From the NCBI RefSeq assembly GCF_029784135.1, contig NC_073745.1:110680216-110744215 (forward strand): DNA of 64,000 nt, written 5' to 3'. This DNA comes from Toxorhynchites rutilus septentrionalis. Lineage: Eukaryota; Arthropoda; Insecta; Diptera; Culicidae. The stretch's first letter is position 1. Each line of letters opens with the position of its first letter. Below the pieces are notes generated by a model. That model ran no database searches. It had not been told where the DNA came from and saw nothing but the letters and a program-made list of their open reading frames with translations. This document shows, in pieces, positions 1 through 11,860 of this stretch. A program made the translations under genes and the position numbers.

Positions 1-1
1 C

Positions 2-700
2 CTGCGTACATACAAGGTTCAGAAGGCTCCTAACCGCGACGAAAGGCAAAACATGGTGGGGAAGACGCGAGCCCGGAAGCTGTACACCGAAATGCTGACG
101 AAGCCGCATTGCCTGGTAATGGACGACGAAACCTACGTCAAAGCGGACTTTCATCAGCTGCCGGGCCTGTTGTTCTTCTCCGCAGAGGACAAATTCAGCG
201 TTCCGGAGGAGATTCGCAAGCAGAAACTATCCAAGTTTGCCAAAAAGTACATGGTGTGGCAAGCGATCTGCTCTTGCGGGAAGCGGAGCGCCCCCTTCAT
301 GATGACCGGCACGGTAAACGGGCAGGTTTACCTTAAGGAGTGCCTTCAGAAGCGCTTACTACCACTATTGAAGCAGCACGAGGGCCCGACCATCTTCTGG
401 CCGGATATCGCTTCGTGCCACTATTCAAAGGACGTGTTGGAGTGGTACGAAGCCAAAGGGGTCACCTTCGTGCCAAAGGAAATGAACCCGCCCAACGCGC
501 CGGAGCTTCGCCCAATAGAGAAATATTGGGCGATTATGAAGCAGGCCCTCCGGAAGAACCCAAAAGTTGTCAAATCGGAGGCGGACTTCAAGAGAAAATG
601 GATTTCTGTTCAAAAAAAACTACAACCTGACGTTGTACAGAACCTTATGGACGGGGTAAAGAGGAAGGTGCGAGCATACGGGCTTGGGCTCGAAGTATGA
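2..700 (+). CDS. DD37E mariner-type transposase, 5' end outside window
   Basis: Cut-and-paste transposase of the IS630/Tc1/mariner superfamily. The frame is open from base 2, so the start lies before the window; 232 codons are visible with no internal stop. The catalytic triad is visible: first Asp in VMDDETYV, second in FWPDIASCHY, and Glu in RPIEKYW, with 37 residues between the last two. That is the DD37E signature described for mosquito elements. The helix-turn-helix DNA-binding region would be upstream of the window. The reading frame ends at TGA 698-700, followed by about 130 bp of non-coding DNA to the element end at 829. The Met at 53 is internal, not the start, because RTYKVQKAPNRDERQ in the same frame precedes it. 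Whether the missing N-terminus is intact cannot be judged. Confidence 0.85.
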   Translation: MRTYKVQKAPNRDERQNMVGKTRARKLYTEMLTKPHCLVMDDETYVKADFHQLPGLLFFSAEDKFSVPEEIRKQKLSKFAKKYMVWQAICSCGKRSAPFMMTGTVNGQVYLKECLQKRLLPLLKQHEGPTIFWPDIASCHYSKDVLEWYEAKGVTFVPKEMNPPNAPELRPIEKYWAIMKQALRKNPKVVKSEADFKRKWISVQKKLQPDVVQNLMDGVKRKVRAYGLGLEV

Positions 701-829
701 ATAAAAAGAAAATGCCAAAAGTTGTTTAATAGTTTTTATTTTACTGTCTAAAATTTTCAAAAGGATCGGTCTACTGGGCGAATTTCTACAGCGTTGTTTT
801 CGTGATGCAATTTGATGTGACACACCCTT
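701..829 (+). mobile_element. 3' end of the DD37E element, ending in CACACCCTT then TA
   Basis: Non-coding 3' terminus of the transposon. From about 720 it matches 28884-28993 closely, and both copies end CACACCCTT followed by TA (830-831 and 28994-28995). This fits the TA target duplication of the superfamily. The matching end fixes the element boundary; the partner 5' terminus is outside the window. Confidence 0.7.
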
Positions 830-999
830 TACGAGGGATTTTCGTTGATCAATCATAACAATTTCGATCCGTTATTCCTGCTGTATGCCTGATTTTCCAA
901 ATCTGATAAATGTGGTATGTAGCTTACATAATGCTTAACCAAATGTAATCAATAACTCGAAATTTTCAATTTTGCGACTTGGTACCCTCTGAATTAACA

Positions 1000-1215
1000 C
1001 CGACCAAATGTTCCTATGATGGTATGACACCCTTCCCTGCTCTGAAAGAGGAATGGGGGATCCCATAAAAATATCACACATATTTAAACAAACTGAATTC
1101 GAACCAAACATGGCAATTGGAAATTTTCTGAGAACACTGAAAAAATGGGAAAATTGAATTCCCATATGTTCTACAATTACATCGTGATAAGCGTTGTTAG
1201 TCCATTTGATGTTTG
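1000..1215 (-). repeat. Fragment of repeat family R1 (middle module)
   Basis: Read on the minus strand this matches 4855-5065 of the longer R1 copy: the block with AAATGGACTAAC, then TAGAACATATGGGAATT, then the G/C-run motif and TGTCATACCAT. Both R1 termini are missing. It carries no gene. Confidence 0.65.
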
Positions 1216-2517
1216 ATGTCTGTTAGATCTAGAATGGAACATTCTAGCAATTTAGCAATCTAGTAATCTAGCAATTTAACAATAACATTTTTAGTAGCTA
1301 TGGCAACGTTTTTTTCCACCTAATATGGTACTTTGCATTGAACCGTCATGAGTGGAAGACGTATTTATTCTTTGTGGTCGTTTGTCTGCTCTCAGCCACC
1401 ACAGCGAGACACCATGCTAATCTTATGTTTTACTCAACCAAGTATCAGTTTATGCTTTTTCTAAACGAAGCTTGATGTCTAGTGAACCTGTCCACCAATC
1501 AATACGGTACTCATTATCAAACAAAGTAGTCACTCATACAAGACAACGCACAGTTCGTTGAATGCATAGGAATGTGGGATAAAAATCATAACACCAAAAT
1601 TTAGCCATTATAATTCTTTGGTGTGATGGAAAAAATGTTCATAAGTATCAGAACCACTGTTTGCATAAGTGACTTATGTCATTTGAATAATCGTCATTTG
1701 AATGTCTCAAGCGACAAAATATTTGTTTGTCTAAAGTGAATAGTTCTGATCATTTCGGATACGCAGAAACCATTATTTGAGTAACTAAATACTGGTTCAA
1801 ATTAATTTAAGTAGTTGTTTTTAAAGAGCAGAATAATTATTTGCACAAGTGTGTTATGTGATCAAAAATATTTGTTTGTCAAAAGCGAAAAGTGCTGATC
1901 TTTTCAGATACACATTGCTGGCATTAATTACACATTTATTGCACCAATGGCAAAAGTATCTCATATTCATCGGATAATAAAAATAAAATTATGTATTGAT
2001 TATACATCATATGATTTACTCGGATTTCTTTCTAAAACAAAAAGAAAAAATTTTCATCACTTCATTAATTCAAGAAAACATTTTCATCACTTTATTAATT
2101 CATAAACAAAACTGCAGCTTGCTTCAAACTTAGAAGCCTTTCTTTTGCATTCTCCATCTATTATTCCTGCTTATTTCGAATGTCCTCGTCACTATAAATA
2201 TCTACATCTTTCAAAATTTCGCTCTTGAACGATCGAAATTTCACAAAAATATTTGCATGCAACAATCTCGCCAGAGGTTCGGCTGCTATTATTAGTAGTT
2301 GTGATGCTTCATATAGCTTTTTTTCTCCCATTTTATTTATTTAAGGCTCATTAGCATTTTAGCTGTAACAGAGCCGAATTTTTGTACATGTCACATGGTT
2401 ATCATATCTATAATTAGCACATTACACAGTTGTCATTCGCCAGTATTCCTTCTATACCATTACATATGGTACATTCACACAGTAGCCATTTAGGCGTAAG
2501 GGTATTCTTTCTGTTCT
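1216..2517. other. AT-rich stretch without a recognisable gene
   Basis: No coding signal is seen. Small degenerate direct repeats are present: a run of TCTAGCAATT-like units at 1241-1283, a diverged pair with KATTTGTTTGTC blocks at about 1660-1770 and 1840-1915, and two 28-bp units built on TTTTCATCACTT at 2054-2103. Confidence 0.5.
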
Positions 2518-2784
2518 TCCATTATCCAGTTGGACCACCGGACAGCGGAGACAGTTGTTTGATCATTGTTGAGTTATTTATAGAACAGTAGCCCGATGTG
2601 TCTGGCAGAGCAGAGCAGTTGTATGGATGAATCGATCTTATTTCGACCGTGGATCGATCTCCATCGCTGATGATTGTTGCGTGGACGTAGCTATTCTGTA
2701 ACAACACAAAGATGGTCAATGAGGGCCCTGTGATCGCTTACTAAGCGAACGCGCAACCAATGTGGCTACGGAGACCCCCCTTCA
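2518..2784 (-). mobile_element. tRNA-derived SINE, minus strand, B box deleted
   Basis: On the minus strand it begins GGGGTCTCCGTAGCCACATT, a tRNA-like head, and continues with a body almost identical to 63803-64000. Compared with that copy it lacks about 20 bp containing the internal B box (GGTTCAAAACTC), so it should no longer be a good RNA polymerase III template. The body ends near GGTCCAACTGGATAATGG. Confidence 0.7.
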
Positions 2785-2919
2785 TATAGCTTACCAATGC
2801 TTGTTTACATAGTTTTGTGCATACATAAACAAGTATGAGTGCATTGGACACCTGCAAAAAATATTTTTGTCTTCGGCTTTGCGAAAAGGAAAATATAAAC
2901 GAATTTACTACTTGGAGAG

Positions 2920-4310
2920 ATGTTACTTTGTAGAGATCAACAACATCCAAAAATAAATTTTTCGACCGGATCTAAAAATGTTGGACCTAATGTACCTGTT
3001 CATTGCACCGAACCTATCCACTTTTTCTCACTCTTTTTCACAGATGCATTATATGAAAAAAATGTACTGGAAACGGATAAATATGCCAAACATAGAATAG
3101 AACAGCGGAATTTGTCTAATAGATCAATATGGAATAAGTGGATCGATGTGACGAAAGGAGAGCTTACAGCCTTTTTGTTGTAATCTTTAACATGGGTACT
3201 ATACCAGTTCCTAATGTCAAATATTATTGGACTAAGGAACATACTGGGCACACACCATTCTTTAGAAATATATTTCGAAAGGAAAGATTTCTCCAAATAT
3301 ATTGGATGTTACATTTGAATGAAAATGTTCCTGGAAATTCAAATATATCGACGAGAATCCAAAAAGTTAGCAATTTTTTGAAATATATTGATGATAAATT
3401 TCAAGAGCATTTTACACCAGATAGAGAAATATCAATTGATGAGTCTGTTGTCAAATTCAAAGGCAAAATTAGTTTTATAACATACAATCCAAAAAAGGCC
3501 CTCAAATGGGGAATCCGTATATATGTACTATCAGACGCACGTACAGGATACATATATGCTATGATTCCATACTACGGAAGCACTACTACAGAATGTCTCA
3601 TCCGTCCGAACCTACCAGTCAGTTCGAGGATTGTTTTACAATTATATCAGAAGGCTATCAGAGGCTAAAGGATATCATATCTTAACCGATAGATATTTTA
3701 CAGGTATCCCATTAGCGCAGGAGCTCCTAAAACTAAGCTGATATTTTACTGGTACACTTAACACAAACAGACAATATTTACCAGCTCTGATAAAAAAAAA
3801 CCAGCTGTGACAAAAACTAATACTGTTGCTGCCTTTCGATCAGGTGTCGATAGAGCTGACCAGTTAGCCAGTTCATATTGTTTCATGAGAAAATCTTGCA
3901 AATGGTGGAGAAAAATATTTTCTTGGGGATTAGAGGTTTGTGCAATCAATAGCTACATCTTACTTAAGGAGACAGCTAAACAGCAGAACAGAACGCCTAT
4001 GTCACATTTTAAGTTTGTACGGAAATTGGTGGAACAGCTTGTGGGTGATTTTTATGACGGAGCATCTTCCACCTCAGATAAAGAGGAAAGACTTAATGGA
4101 AAACTCCATGTACTGCGGCTTTGTGAAGATGTAAAAAGTAAGGATTTTTCAGTATGTTCAAACAGAAAGATAAAAGGCGGAAGACGCCAAACTAATTATG
4201 TTGCAACACATGTAATCAAAAACCAGGACTGCATGTTGGAGACTGTTTCGAAAGGTTTCACAGGAAGACGAATTATAAAATATAATTTTTATACAAAAAC
4301 ATCACATTAA
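2920..4310 (+). pseudogene. piggyBac-like transposase, frameshifted
   Basis: Relic of a piggyBac-superfamily transposase (DDE type, TTAA target). Pieces in order: 2920-3183 with EPIHFFSLFFTDALYEKN; 3138-3668 with YYWTKEHTG, then SIDESVVKFKGK (first catalytic Asp) and NPKKALKWGIR; near 3683 a short piece reading HILTDRYFTG (second Asp); and 3807-4310 with GVDRADQL (third Asp) and WWRKIFSWGLE. Frames change at about 3180, near 3665 and again between 3740 and 3810, and stops interrupt it, so it cannot encode a full transposase (usually about 550-600 residues). No convincing terminal repeats or paired TTAA were found. The N-terminal acidic region appears lost. Confidence 0.85.
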
Positions 4311-4380
4311 AACACATTGTTAGGTTAATACATATAAATATGGTTCAAAACAAAAAAAATTAAAAATTGTTTATTTTTCA

Positions 4381-5378
4381 CTAGCTGACCCGGCAAACTT
4401 CGTCTCGCCCAAAATTTGTTTTTTTTTGTAATCAATACCTTCAAACATTCACGTTTTCTTACTATGAACAAGTTAATGGGTCCAATCGCAGAACTGTTCA
4501 TTGATTGATATTCTATTCGACCCCGTTGAATTTACCTTTTACTATAAAATTCCTAGTATTCTAACAAAACTCATCATTATAATATCAGATTGTTTTCAGA
4601 CACAATTCTCGTTCAAGATTTTTCACCCACTTGCAAATAACATGTTTCTCCGTTACATGGAATAAATGTTTTATTCAGAAAATATGATAGTATAAAGACA
4701 CCCCTAAATCGGACAATTCCTTTCTCGAGTTCTGCTCTTATTAACACATCCGGCGATCCTTTTTTTGGTATAGATAGAAGAAGATATATGAGTGCGTTTC
4801 ATCACATTAAAATCCATTTCCATTTTCGAACAAAGATCAATTTCGCTAGCGCAAATATCAAATGGACTAACAGCACTTGTCAATATGTAATTGTAGAACA
4901 TATGGGAATTAAATTTTCCGAACTTCCCCTTTTTCCTTCAGAGTTTTCCGAAAATTTTCAATTGTCATGTTTGGTTGGAATATTTTTGGTTGAAATATGT
5001 GTAATATTTTATGGGACCCCCTCTCCATTCCAGAGAAGGGAGGGATGTCATACCATTATAGAAACATTTATTGCACCCAAAAACCCTCACATCCCAAATT
5101 GTGCTTGATTAGTTCTCGAGTTATGCAGAAGTTTGTGTTTCGTTTGTATGACAGACCCCCTTATAGAGGGGGGAGAAGTGTATTCACCATAGAAACGTTT
5201 CGTGCCCCGTAAAACCTTCACATGCCAAATTTGGGGGGAGGGGTCTCAAACTATTACGAAAACCTTCCCCGGCTCCAAAAACCCCTACATACCAATTTTC
5301 ATGTTAATCGGTTCAGTAGTTTCCGAGTCCATAAGAATCAGACAGACAGACAGACAGACAGAAATCCATTTTTATATA
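4381..5378 (+). repeat. R1 repeat, long version, copy A
   Basis: Starts CTAGCTGACCCGGCAAACTT and ends with (CAGA)n then AAATCCATTTTTATATA. The last bases of the tail lie beyond the mariner at 5379-6526, at 6527 to about 6535. It is modular: a 5' module to about 4775 ending GGTATAGATAG, then modules carrying C/G-run hairpins such as CCCCTTATAGAGGGG with flanks TAGTTCTCGAGTTATGCAG, then the segment ATCGGTTCAGTAGTTTCCGAG and the CAGA run. No coding capacity is seen. Repeats with similar ends are widespread in arthropods; their class is not clear from this sequence. Confidence 0.75.
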
Positions 5379-6526
5379 ACGGGTGTAAAATAAAAAATGA
5401 GATTTTTTTCAATACGTACGTACGGTTCTACGAAACGCATTTCCAGCAAGGAAAAAAGTTCACGGTGGCACATTTTAAGGAAGAAAATGTACCTGTCAGT
5501 ACGGTATATCGTATCCTGGGTTCCCTGAACGTAGAGCGGAAGGTTGGAAGTGGTCGTCCGGTGACGATAATGACGAAGCAGAGGAAGACATCGTTAAAGA
5601 AGCTGTTTAACAACAAGGACGCAACCAGCCTGCGTGACGCCGGTCGGAAATATGGCTGCTCCCACGTATTGATCCATCGGACCCTCAAGATGGAAGGAAT
5701 CGTCTGCAGGAAGAAGGCGAGGTCGCCGGAGTACACGGAGGAGCTGATTGAGACGGTTAAATCACAGTGTCGGTGGATGACCGAAAAATACCACGGGACG
5801 TCTTTCGTTCTGGACGACGAAAGCTATTTTCCGCTGTCCAAAACGCATATTCCAGGAAATGATAATTACTACTCCAGCGACAAGTCATCCACACCGCCTG
5901 AAGTGAAATACAAGTTCAAGCATAAGTTTGAAAAAAAAGGTTATGTTGTACATCGCCATTTCCGACCGGGGCATTTCAAAGCCTTGGTTTAAGCCGAGCG
6001 GTCTGGCAATCAACCAACAAATCTATCGAGAAGAGTGCCTCGATAAAATCCTGCTGCCGTTCTTGAACGAGCATCACGCGGATGGGAAGTACGTCTTCTG
6101 GCCGGACAAGGCGTCTTCCCATTACGCCAAGAAGACGCTGGCGTATCTTGAGGAGAAAAAGATACCGTTCGTGCCGAAAGATCGTAACCCAACAAACTTG
6201 CCCCAGTGCCGCCCAATAGAGGATTTCTTTGGCTTACTCTGTGCCCTAGTGTATAAAAACAATTGGAGGGCCAAGGACACGAAGCAACTGACTACAAGAA
6301 TCCGGAATTGTATCCGGAAAATGGACGTAAGTGCCGTACAACGTTCTTGTGAGAGCATCGCGACAAAGTTGCGTCGAACAGCAGGACACGGCCCTTACTC
6401 AAACATTCACTGATATTTTTTTGAAGAAAATACATTATGTTATTAATAAAAAATACTGAAATCGATGAAAAAGAAATTTTTTTTATATGTGATTGAAAAA
6501 ATTCTCATTTTTTATTTAACACCCGT
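5379..6526 (+). mobile_element. Complete mariner-type (DD37E) transposon with TIRs and TA duplication
   Basis: Terminal inverted repeats are visible: ACGGGTGTAAAATAAAAAAT at the left and the reverse complement of ACGGGTGTTAAATAAAAAAT at the right, about 30 bp in all. TA flanks both ends (5377-5378 and 6527-6528). The element is 1148 bp and sits in the TATATAGATA tail of R1 copy A; removing it rejoins that tail. It carries the transposase at about 5400-6413. Confidence 0.85.
5400..6413 (+). pseudogene. Mariner-type transposase, one frameshift in an A8 run
   Basis: The frame 5400-5992 gives the DNA-binding half (FTVAHFKEENVPVSTVYR helix-turn-helix, then GSGRP linker) and the first catalytic Asp in FVLDDESYF. 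The frame 5928-6413 gives the rest: FWPDKASSHY (second Asp) and RPIEDFFG, where the Glu follows 37 residues after that Asp. The halves join at the run of eight A at 5931-5938, where one extra base explains the change. No in-frame ATG lies near the 5' end, so a start codon is also missing or lost. Apart from this the coding region is well preserved, suggesting recent activity or a sequencing error in the homopolymer. Confidence 0.8.
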
Positions 6527-6860
6527 TATATAGATAATCGTGCATGTATCACTGCTTTTTCAAGGAAAAATAATTTCGACCAGTATGATACCCATGCTCA
6601 AATTTAATACGACCGCAAAGGGTTAAAGGGACAGAAGTTTTGTTAAAAACATCGCTAGTTTTTTTAATTAATACCCCGAAATAGTTTCTCGTTGTTCGAT
6701 ACTACTGCTGAATAGCAAAAGTCATCCAGTGTTCCCCGTCGAAACCATCTGCGGTCCACGTAGCGATCGAGATTGGAATCGCCTCTTTTGCACGAAGAAA
6801 TTCCAGCAGATTTGCCAGTTGAATTAATTCCGCCCCATTGGTGTTCAACCCTATCAATGT

Positions 6861-7462
6861 CTATATAAATAAAAATGGATCGCCAAATGTGTTGGTAAGC
6901 GCAAAACTCGAAAAAGGAATCGTCCGACCTGTCTTTATTTTATTATATTTTTATATCAAACATGTATTTCATGAAACGGAGAAACGTGTTAATTGCAAGT
7001 GATTGAAGAATTTTGAACGATAATGGTGAATATTATACGGGAATATTATAATGACGAGTTTTGGTAGAAGTACTAGGAACTTTTTTTTTGTTCTTCCGTG
7101 CCGAGAGTCCAGGTTCTAGCCGGGGGGGTTTTCGTCAAAAAAATTTCTTCCGACTTGCACTGTGGTCACGCGTATTCTTGAGCTCGCCACTCCAGAATAC
7201 ATTCAAGGCGTATTATTCGGCATAGAAATCTCAGCTAAGTAATACTAATAAAATTGACGCAAGTAATACCTACGTTGAGAAGGCAAAAGTTCCACTGGGA
7301 ACGTTAGTGCCATCCAAGTAGACTAGGAAATTTATAGTAAAAGGAAATTGTAAAGGGTCAACTAGAACGTTGAACATTCGCTTATTAAGAAAACATGAAT
7401 GTTTGAAAGTATTCATAACAAAAAATCCATTCTGGGCGGGACGAAGTTGCCGGGTCAGCTAG
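6861..7462 (-). repeat. R1 repeat, short version, copy B, opened by a SINE
   Basis: Minus-strand copy: starts at 7462 with CTAGCTGACCCGGCAACTTC and ends near 6861 with ATCCATTTTTATTTATATAG. Without the SINE it is about 360 bp, equal to the first module of copies A and C, so the short version ends in the same tail motif as the long one. Confidence 0.7.
7080..7321 (+). mobile_element. SINE inserted in R1 copy B, 8-bp target duplication
   Basis: ACTAGGAA occurs on both sides (7072-7079 and 7322-7329), while uninterrupted R1 copies (for example 23470-23480) have it once. The body contains TTCTTCCGACTTGCACTGTG and ACTAATAAAATTGACGCAAG and resembles the Aedes SINE family I know as Feilai; that name is from memory and unconfirmed. 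The tRNA-like B box is degraded. Confidence 0.65.
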
Positions 7463-10150
7463 TTCAATATAATAAGTTATGTTCTAGTTGAAGGTGAGAT
7501 GAGGCGGAGAATAATTTTACTTAATATTGAAATCATTATTCCCGATGATATAGAGATTCTGAGATATCAGAGGCGAGAAGTGAAAGATAGACCGTGAAGG
7601 AAACTCAAAGTATTCATTGTTGTATATTTTTATTTTGCTACTGTCGCAACAAGGTAGTTCATTTTATCTGTAAAAACCTCCCGCAACCAACACCAGTAAT
7701 ATGGTATTTGAAGCTATTGTGAATCAACGAGTCTGGAAAAATATTACATTTGTAAATATAATTTATTTCAATCAATTTACTTATCAAGGCTGACAGGTTG
7801 GATTACGGTCCGGTCAGCTAGAGATGGACACATACTCACAAGCGAATAAATGCAATGGTTACTCAATTTGAATACGTAACCATCATCGGATCGCACAACC
7901 AACCCATGACCTTTTCAACCCCTGACGTGTGATTGAATTCATTCGGCAACAGGTATGTATGTGAATCTTCCTAATAAACTACTTTTCACCACCAAATAAA
8001 GCCAAAGCAGCGGCAGATGTCAAAATTTTATAACACAGGTCAGAGGAGGCATTCCAAGACCCACAATATTCGTGTTTGTTTGTTTTCTCAGCGTTTACTG
8101 TTCGCTTGCGGCACCCACAACACTCCCACCTCCCGATCTATGTGCGTACGGCCCCTCGAATCAGTTCAGCCAGTGAGGCGAATTACATCATAAAAATCTT
8201 CCTCCGAAAAGTACCACCGTTTCTACAAGCCTCCCACGAAGAGGAGCAATGCCGAAACGTAATATGTGGGCTGTGCGATCTAGTCTGCGATAAGAGGAGA
8301 TGGATCCAATTGAGCTGATGATTTTAAATGAGTTCCATTTTCTTTCGACTTTGCTTATAGCGACTGTCTTCTGCTATCAGATTAACCTTTCCGATGTTTG
8401 AAAACAACCGCATGGAAATGATTTGCCGAGACTATTGCGAAGCACCAGTCGCTTCTGCCCTGTTGACATGGCACACGTATCGTGTGCGACCTCACAGGTT
8501 GATTTACACCTTCAGCTGTTGAACCTTCGGAGAATGGCAATCGCTCATGAATGTGCTGCTTTATTGATATCATCATCGGCATCACCTTCATTGTTATTAT
8601 CATGAGCGTCATTATTCGTTTCCGAAACGAAACGCTGAACGGGTACATGTACTTCGCTATCAAATCCGGTAAATTTCGGACGATAAAACGAATCTACCAG
8701 GTCCGTTCCACGCTCGCACTTTGTAGTTGTTTCGTGGCATCTTCAAGCCAGACTTTATGTCTTCTCGTTTAGTGCTTCTTCCCTCGTTCTCCTCTTCATC
8801 GTTGGCTGAATTGGAAAAGGGACGTCCCAAATCGAGGTACCTTTGCTCATAGGTGATCTTTGTGTTTCCTAGGGTATAGGCACCCGCCAACCAAGCCAAA
8901 GTGTTTGAAACATATCAACAAAGTCGCGCAGTCTTCACAAGGTACGAGGCCTCCACAGGGCCACGCGAAGACACCGCGTGGTGCAGTTATTATTATCTCT
9001 GGGATGACCTCCCGCAGCGTACGAAATATCCCCACAGTGACTAGTGCTGCTCGCGGTCGAAGGTGAACGTTAAACACTGTGTCTTGGTTTAATTTCCACG
9101 ATTTCAGGTGAATTGATTTTACTGCAACTGGCAACTGGCTTTGAGGGTGCTATTATGACTGTTTTAGGACAGCTTTGTTCGGAGAATTCATATTGCGAAC
9201 CCGCGGAGGAAAACCGTCACGTCGATGTGCCAGTGAAAGAAAGAAACAAATTATGTATATGACACCGAAAGGCCGAGGTGAGAGTTAAAAATATTTCCAA
9301 TCGTTCAGCTCTGAAAAATGTTGATATCCAATTTCTCTCATCCATCTCAAAAGAGGGAGTCAAAGCTCAATCAGACCCGGGACGCGCTAAATTGCACCCA
9401 TCGATTGATTTAGCTCTCTCACTTTACATAATTACACACGTCTTCAATTATTTTTATCACGTCTAAAGTAACGAGGGTGATTGATGACAGTAATTGTTCG
9501 CACAAATCTGGCAATTGTGTGCTCCACACATACATACACACACATACGGGGAGATCCCCAAGTGGTGATAGGCAGCGTGCTCACGGGTGTTAAATCAATT
9601 TCAATCAGCTGGCGAAGATTATGGGGTGTGGAAAATGATGGACATAATTTGGGTTTCGTCTAGCCACATACAAGCTGATTATAATGTTTAAATTGTTTTG
9701 ATATTGTGGTGCTTGAAAGTAGTGTACCATTTTGGGCCTATAGCGAAATAACTGTTTTGTGTGAACTGTCATAGTTCTGATGAAAGAGTGTACATTGAAT
9801 CCCGGTTTGGGGTGTGGAATTTTGATAATGCTGTGTCACATTTTTTTTGGTATTTTGGCATATTGTGAGTATTCGAGCCGATTGACGCATATCGAGTAAT
9901 AAGTGGACTTTTCTATTGGAATGCTATGAGAACTATAATCTTCCGTTCTGAATTGATACATGGAATAAACATAGCTATAGAAATTAGGCACTTTTGAATG
10001 CGTGTATTTTTGATATAGGACTTTGTCTAACAGGAGGGCATGGAGTGCAAAATAAAAATCTAAAATCTGAACATGTAGAAAATAATGGAAAAATTCGAGC
10101 GCTTAGTGGAGATGCCACATGGATTCGTTGCTCATTGGTACCTATCCACG
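7463..10150. other. Low-repeat stretch without a recognisable gene
   Basis: Short ORFs on both strands show no known domain. The part at 8050-9250 is more GC-rich than its surroundings and may be single-copy DNA. A short (CA)-rich run lies at 9530-9550. No splice-supported exon chain was found. Confidence 0.4.
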
Positions 10151-10169
10151 AATCTGAATATTTAAACAT

Positions 10170-10664
10170 CCTTTATTGCTATTACTGTCAGTGCACAATG
10201 GTCCAGGTAGTGTATTTAAGTGGAAATTTGCATCTAGAGCTCGACAGTTATTATCTAGACAAAAAATGTATTCGACAAAGTTGTTACATATGATAGAGCG
10301 CTCATTTTTAAGTTCAATGAAAAAAATCTAACTTTTTATCTTTATAGATAGAGGTAAACATATTTCGATAATATTGTAATGTCGTTATAAGTTGTCCGAA
10401 AACAATTTCGATTTGTAGAATTTGAAAGCTCTGAAAGTCTTCTGGAGACAGTTTGCATGTAAAATTTGAAATATAAAAGTTAGAGCAAAAAACCCGTTTG
10501 TTTTAACGCAACGCAACTTAGAAAAAATATGGGTTATTTTAAGAGATGGAAAAAACTTTATTCTACAAAGTTGCTTAAAATAACTGGAACTACAACATGG
10601 TCGGTCTATGTTCATCTCTATCTTTAAAGATAAGAAAGTTGATTTTTTTTTATTTTATAGAAAA
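10170..10664. repeat. Fold-back repeat, family H, copy 1
   Basis: The segment around 10322-10380 (ATCTTTATAGATAGAGGTAA) reappears inverted at about 10570-10660 (CATCTCTATCTTTAAAGATA). The intervening part contains AAATATAAAAGTTAGAGC. Related blocks are at 15180-16085, 16795-17150, 17704-17830 and 18655-18745. Non-coding. Confidence 0.6.
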
Positions 10665-11640
10665 CTAGCTGACCCAGCAAACCTCGTCCCGCGTCCTCGT
10701 TTGCTTACTAAGCGCACATTCATGGGTCCAATCGCAGAACTGTTCATTGATTGATCTTATAATCTACCCTTTAAAATTATTTTTTACTATAAAATTTCAG
10801 TACTTCTACCAAAACTCGACATTATAATATCAGATTATTTTCAGACACAATTCTCGTGCAAGTTTTTTCCTCTACTTGCAAATAACATGTTTCTCCGTTA
10901 CATGGAATAAATGTTTGATACAGAAAATATGATAGAATGAAGACAGCCCTGAATCGGACAATTCCTTTCTCGAGTTCTGCTCTTATCAACACATTCGGCG
11001 ATCCATTTTTATTTATATAGATAGAAGACGATATAGGAGTGCAGTTTTATCACATTAAAATCCATTTCCAGTTTCGAACGAAGGTCAATTTCGTAACCGC
11101 AAACATCAAATGGACTAATGTTTGGTTAAAATATGTGCATTATTTTTATGGGACCTTCACTCCTTTCCAGAGGAGGAAGGGGTGTCATACCATCATAGAA
11201 ACATTTCTAGTACTCAAAAACCCTCACATCCCAAATTTGGTTCCATTTGCTTGATTAGTTCTCGAATTATGCAGAAATTTGTGTTTTATTTGTATGGCAA
11301 CCCCATGCTCTTGGAGAGGGGTTAGGTGTGTCGAACCACCATAGAGACGTTTCGTGCCCTCTAAAACCTCCACCTCAATTTGCTTGATTAGTTCTCGAGT
11401 TATGCAGATATTTGTGTTTCATTTGTATGGCAGTCCCCCCTTAGAGAGGGGGTGGAGTGTCTAACCACCATAGAATCATTTATTGCACCCTTAAACCTCT
11501 ATATGCCGAATTTGGTTTCATTTGCTTGATTAATTTTCGAGTAATGCAGAAACTTGTGTTACATTTGTATGGCAACCCCCCTTAGAGAAGGGGCGGTGTG
11601 GAGTGTCTAACCACCATAGAAACATTTATTGGGGTTATGA
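10665..11640 (+). repeat. R1 repeat, long version, copy C
   Basis: Starts CTAGCTGACCCAGCAAACCT. The first module ends at about 11030 with ATCCATTTTTATTTATATAG, then tandem modules of about 120-150 bp follow, each with TTCTCGAGTTATGCAG, a TTTGTATGGCA segment and a C-run/G-run hairpin (for example CCCCCCTTAGAGAGGGGG). The (CAGA)n end is missing. Confidence 0.7.
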
Positions 11641-11749
11641 TAGTTCGAGGGGTCAGAGAAAGATATATTCTCGTTCATGTTCTTCCTTATCCTCTTAGAA
11701 AACACTTTCCAACTTCATGTTATGATGCGGTGTAATATTATCACGCTTC

Positions 11750-11860
11750 TTTATAACATCACTGGCAGCTATATGGATAGCGTGGTCGTGTGATTTAGGT
11801 TTGCTTTCCAGCCGGCCTTGGTTCGATCCCCATTGACGTCGTATGAACTTTTTTTTTGGC
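11750..11860 (+). mobile_element. Possible tRNA-related SINE fragment
   Basis: Contains a B-box-like GGTTCGATCCCC at 11819-11830, preceded by ATGGATAGCGTGGTCGTG which could be an A box, then a T-rich run. No target duplication is evident. It could also be a degraded tRNA pseudogene. Confidence 0.4.

Noticed and set aside
4381..5378. R1 as a Helitron
   Set aside because: No TC start, no CTRR end with a hairpin just before it, and no AT target preference could be shown; the class was left open.
8847..9134. 95-codon minus-strand frame in GC-richer DNA
   Set aside because: No family resemblance and an overlapping open frame on the other strand; composition alone explains it.
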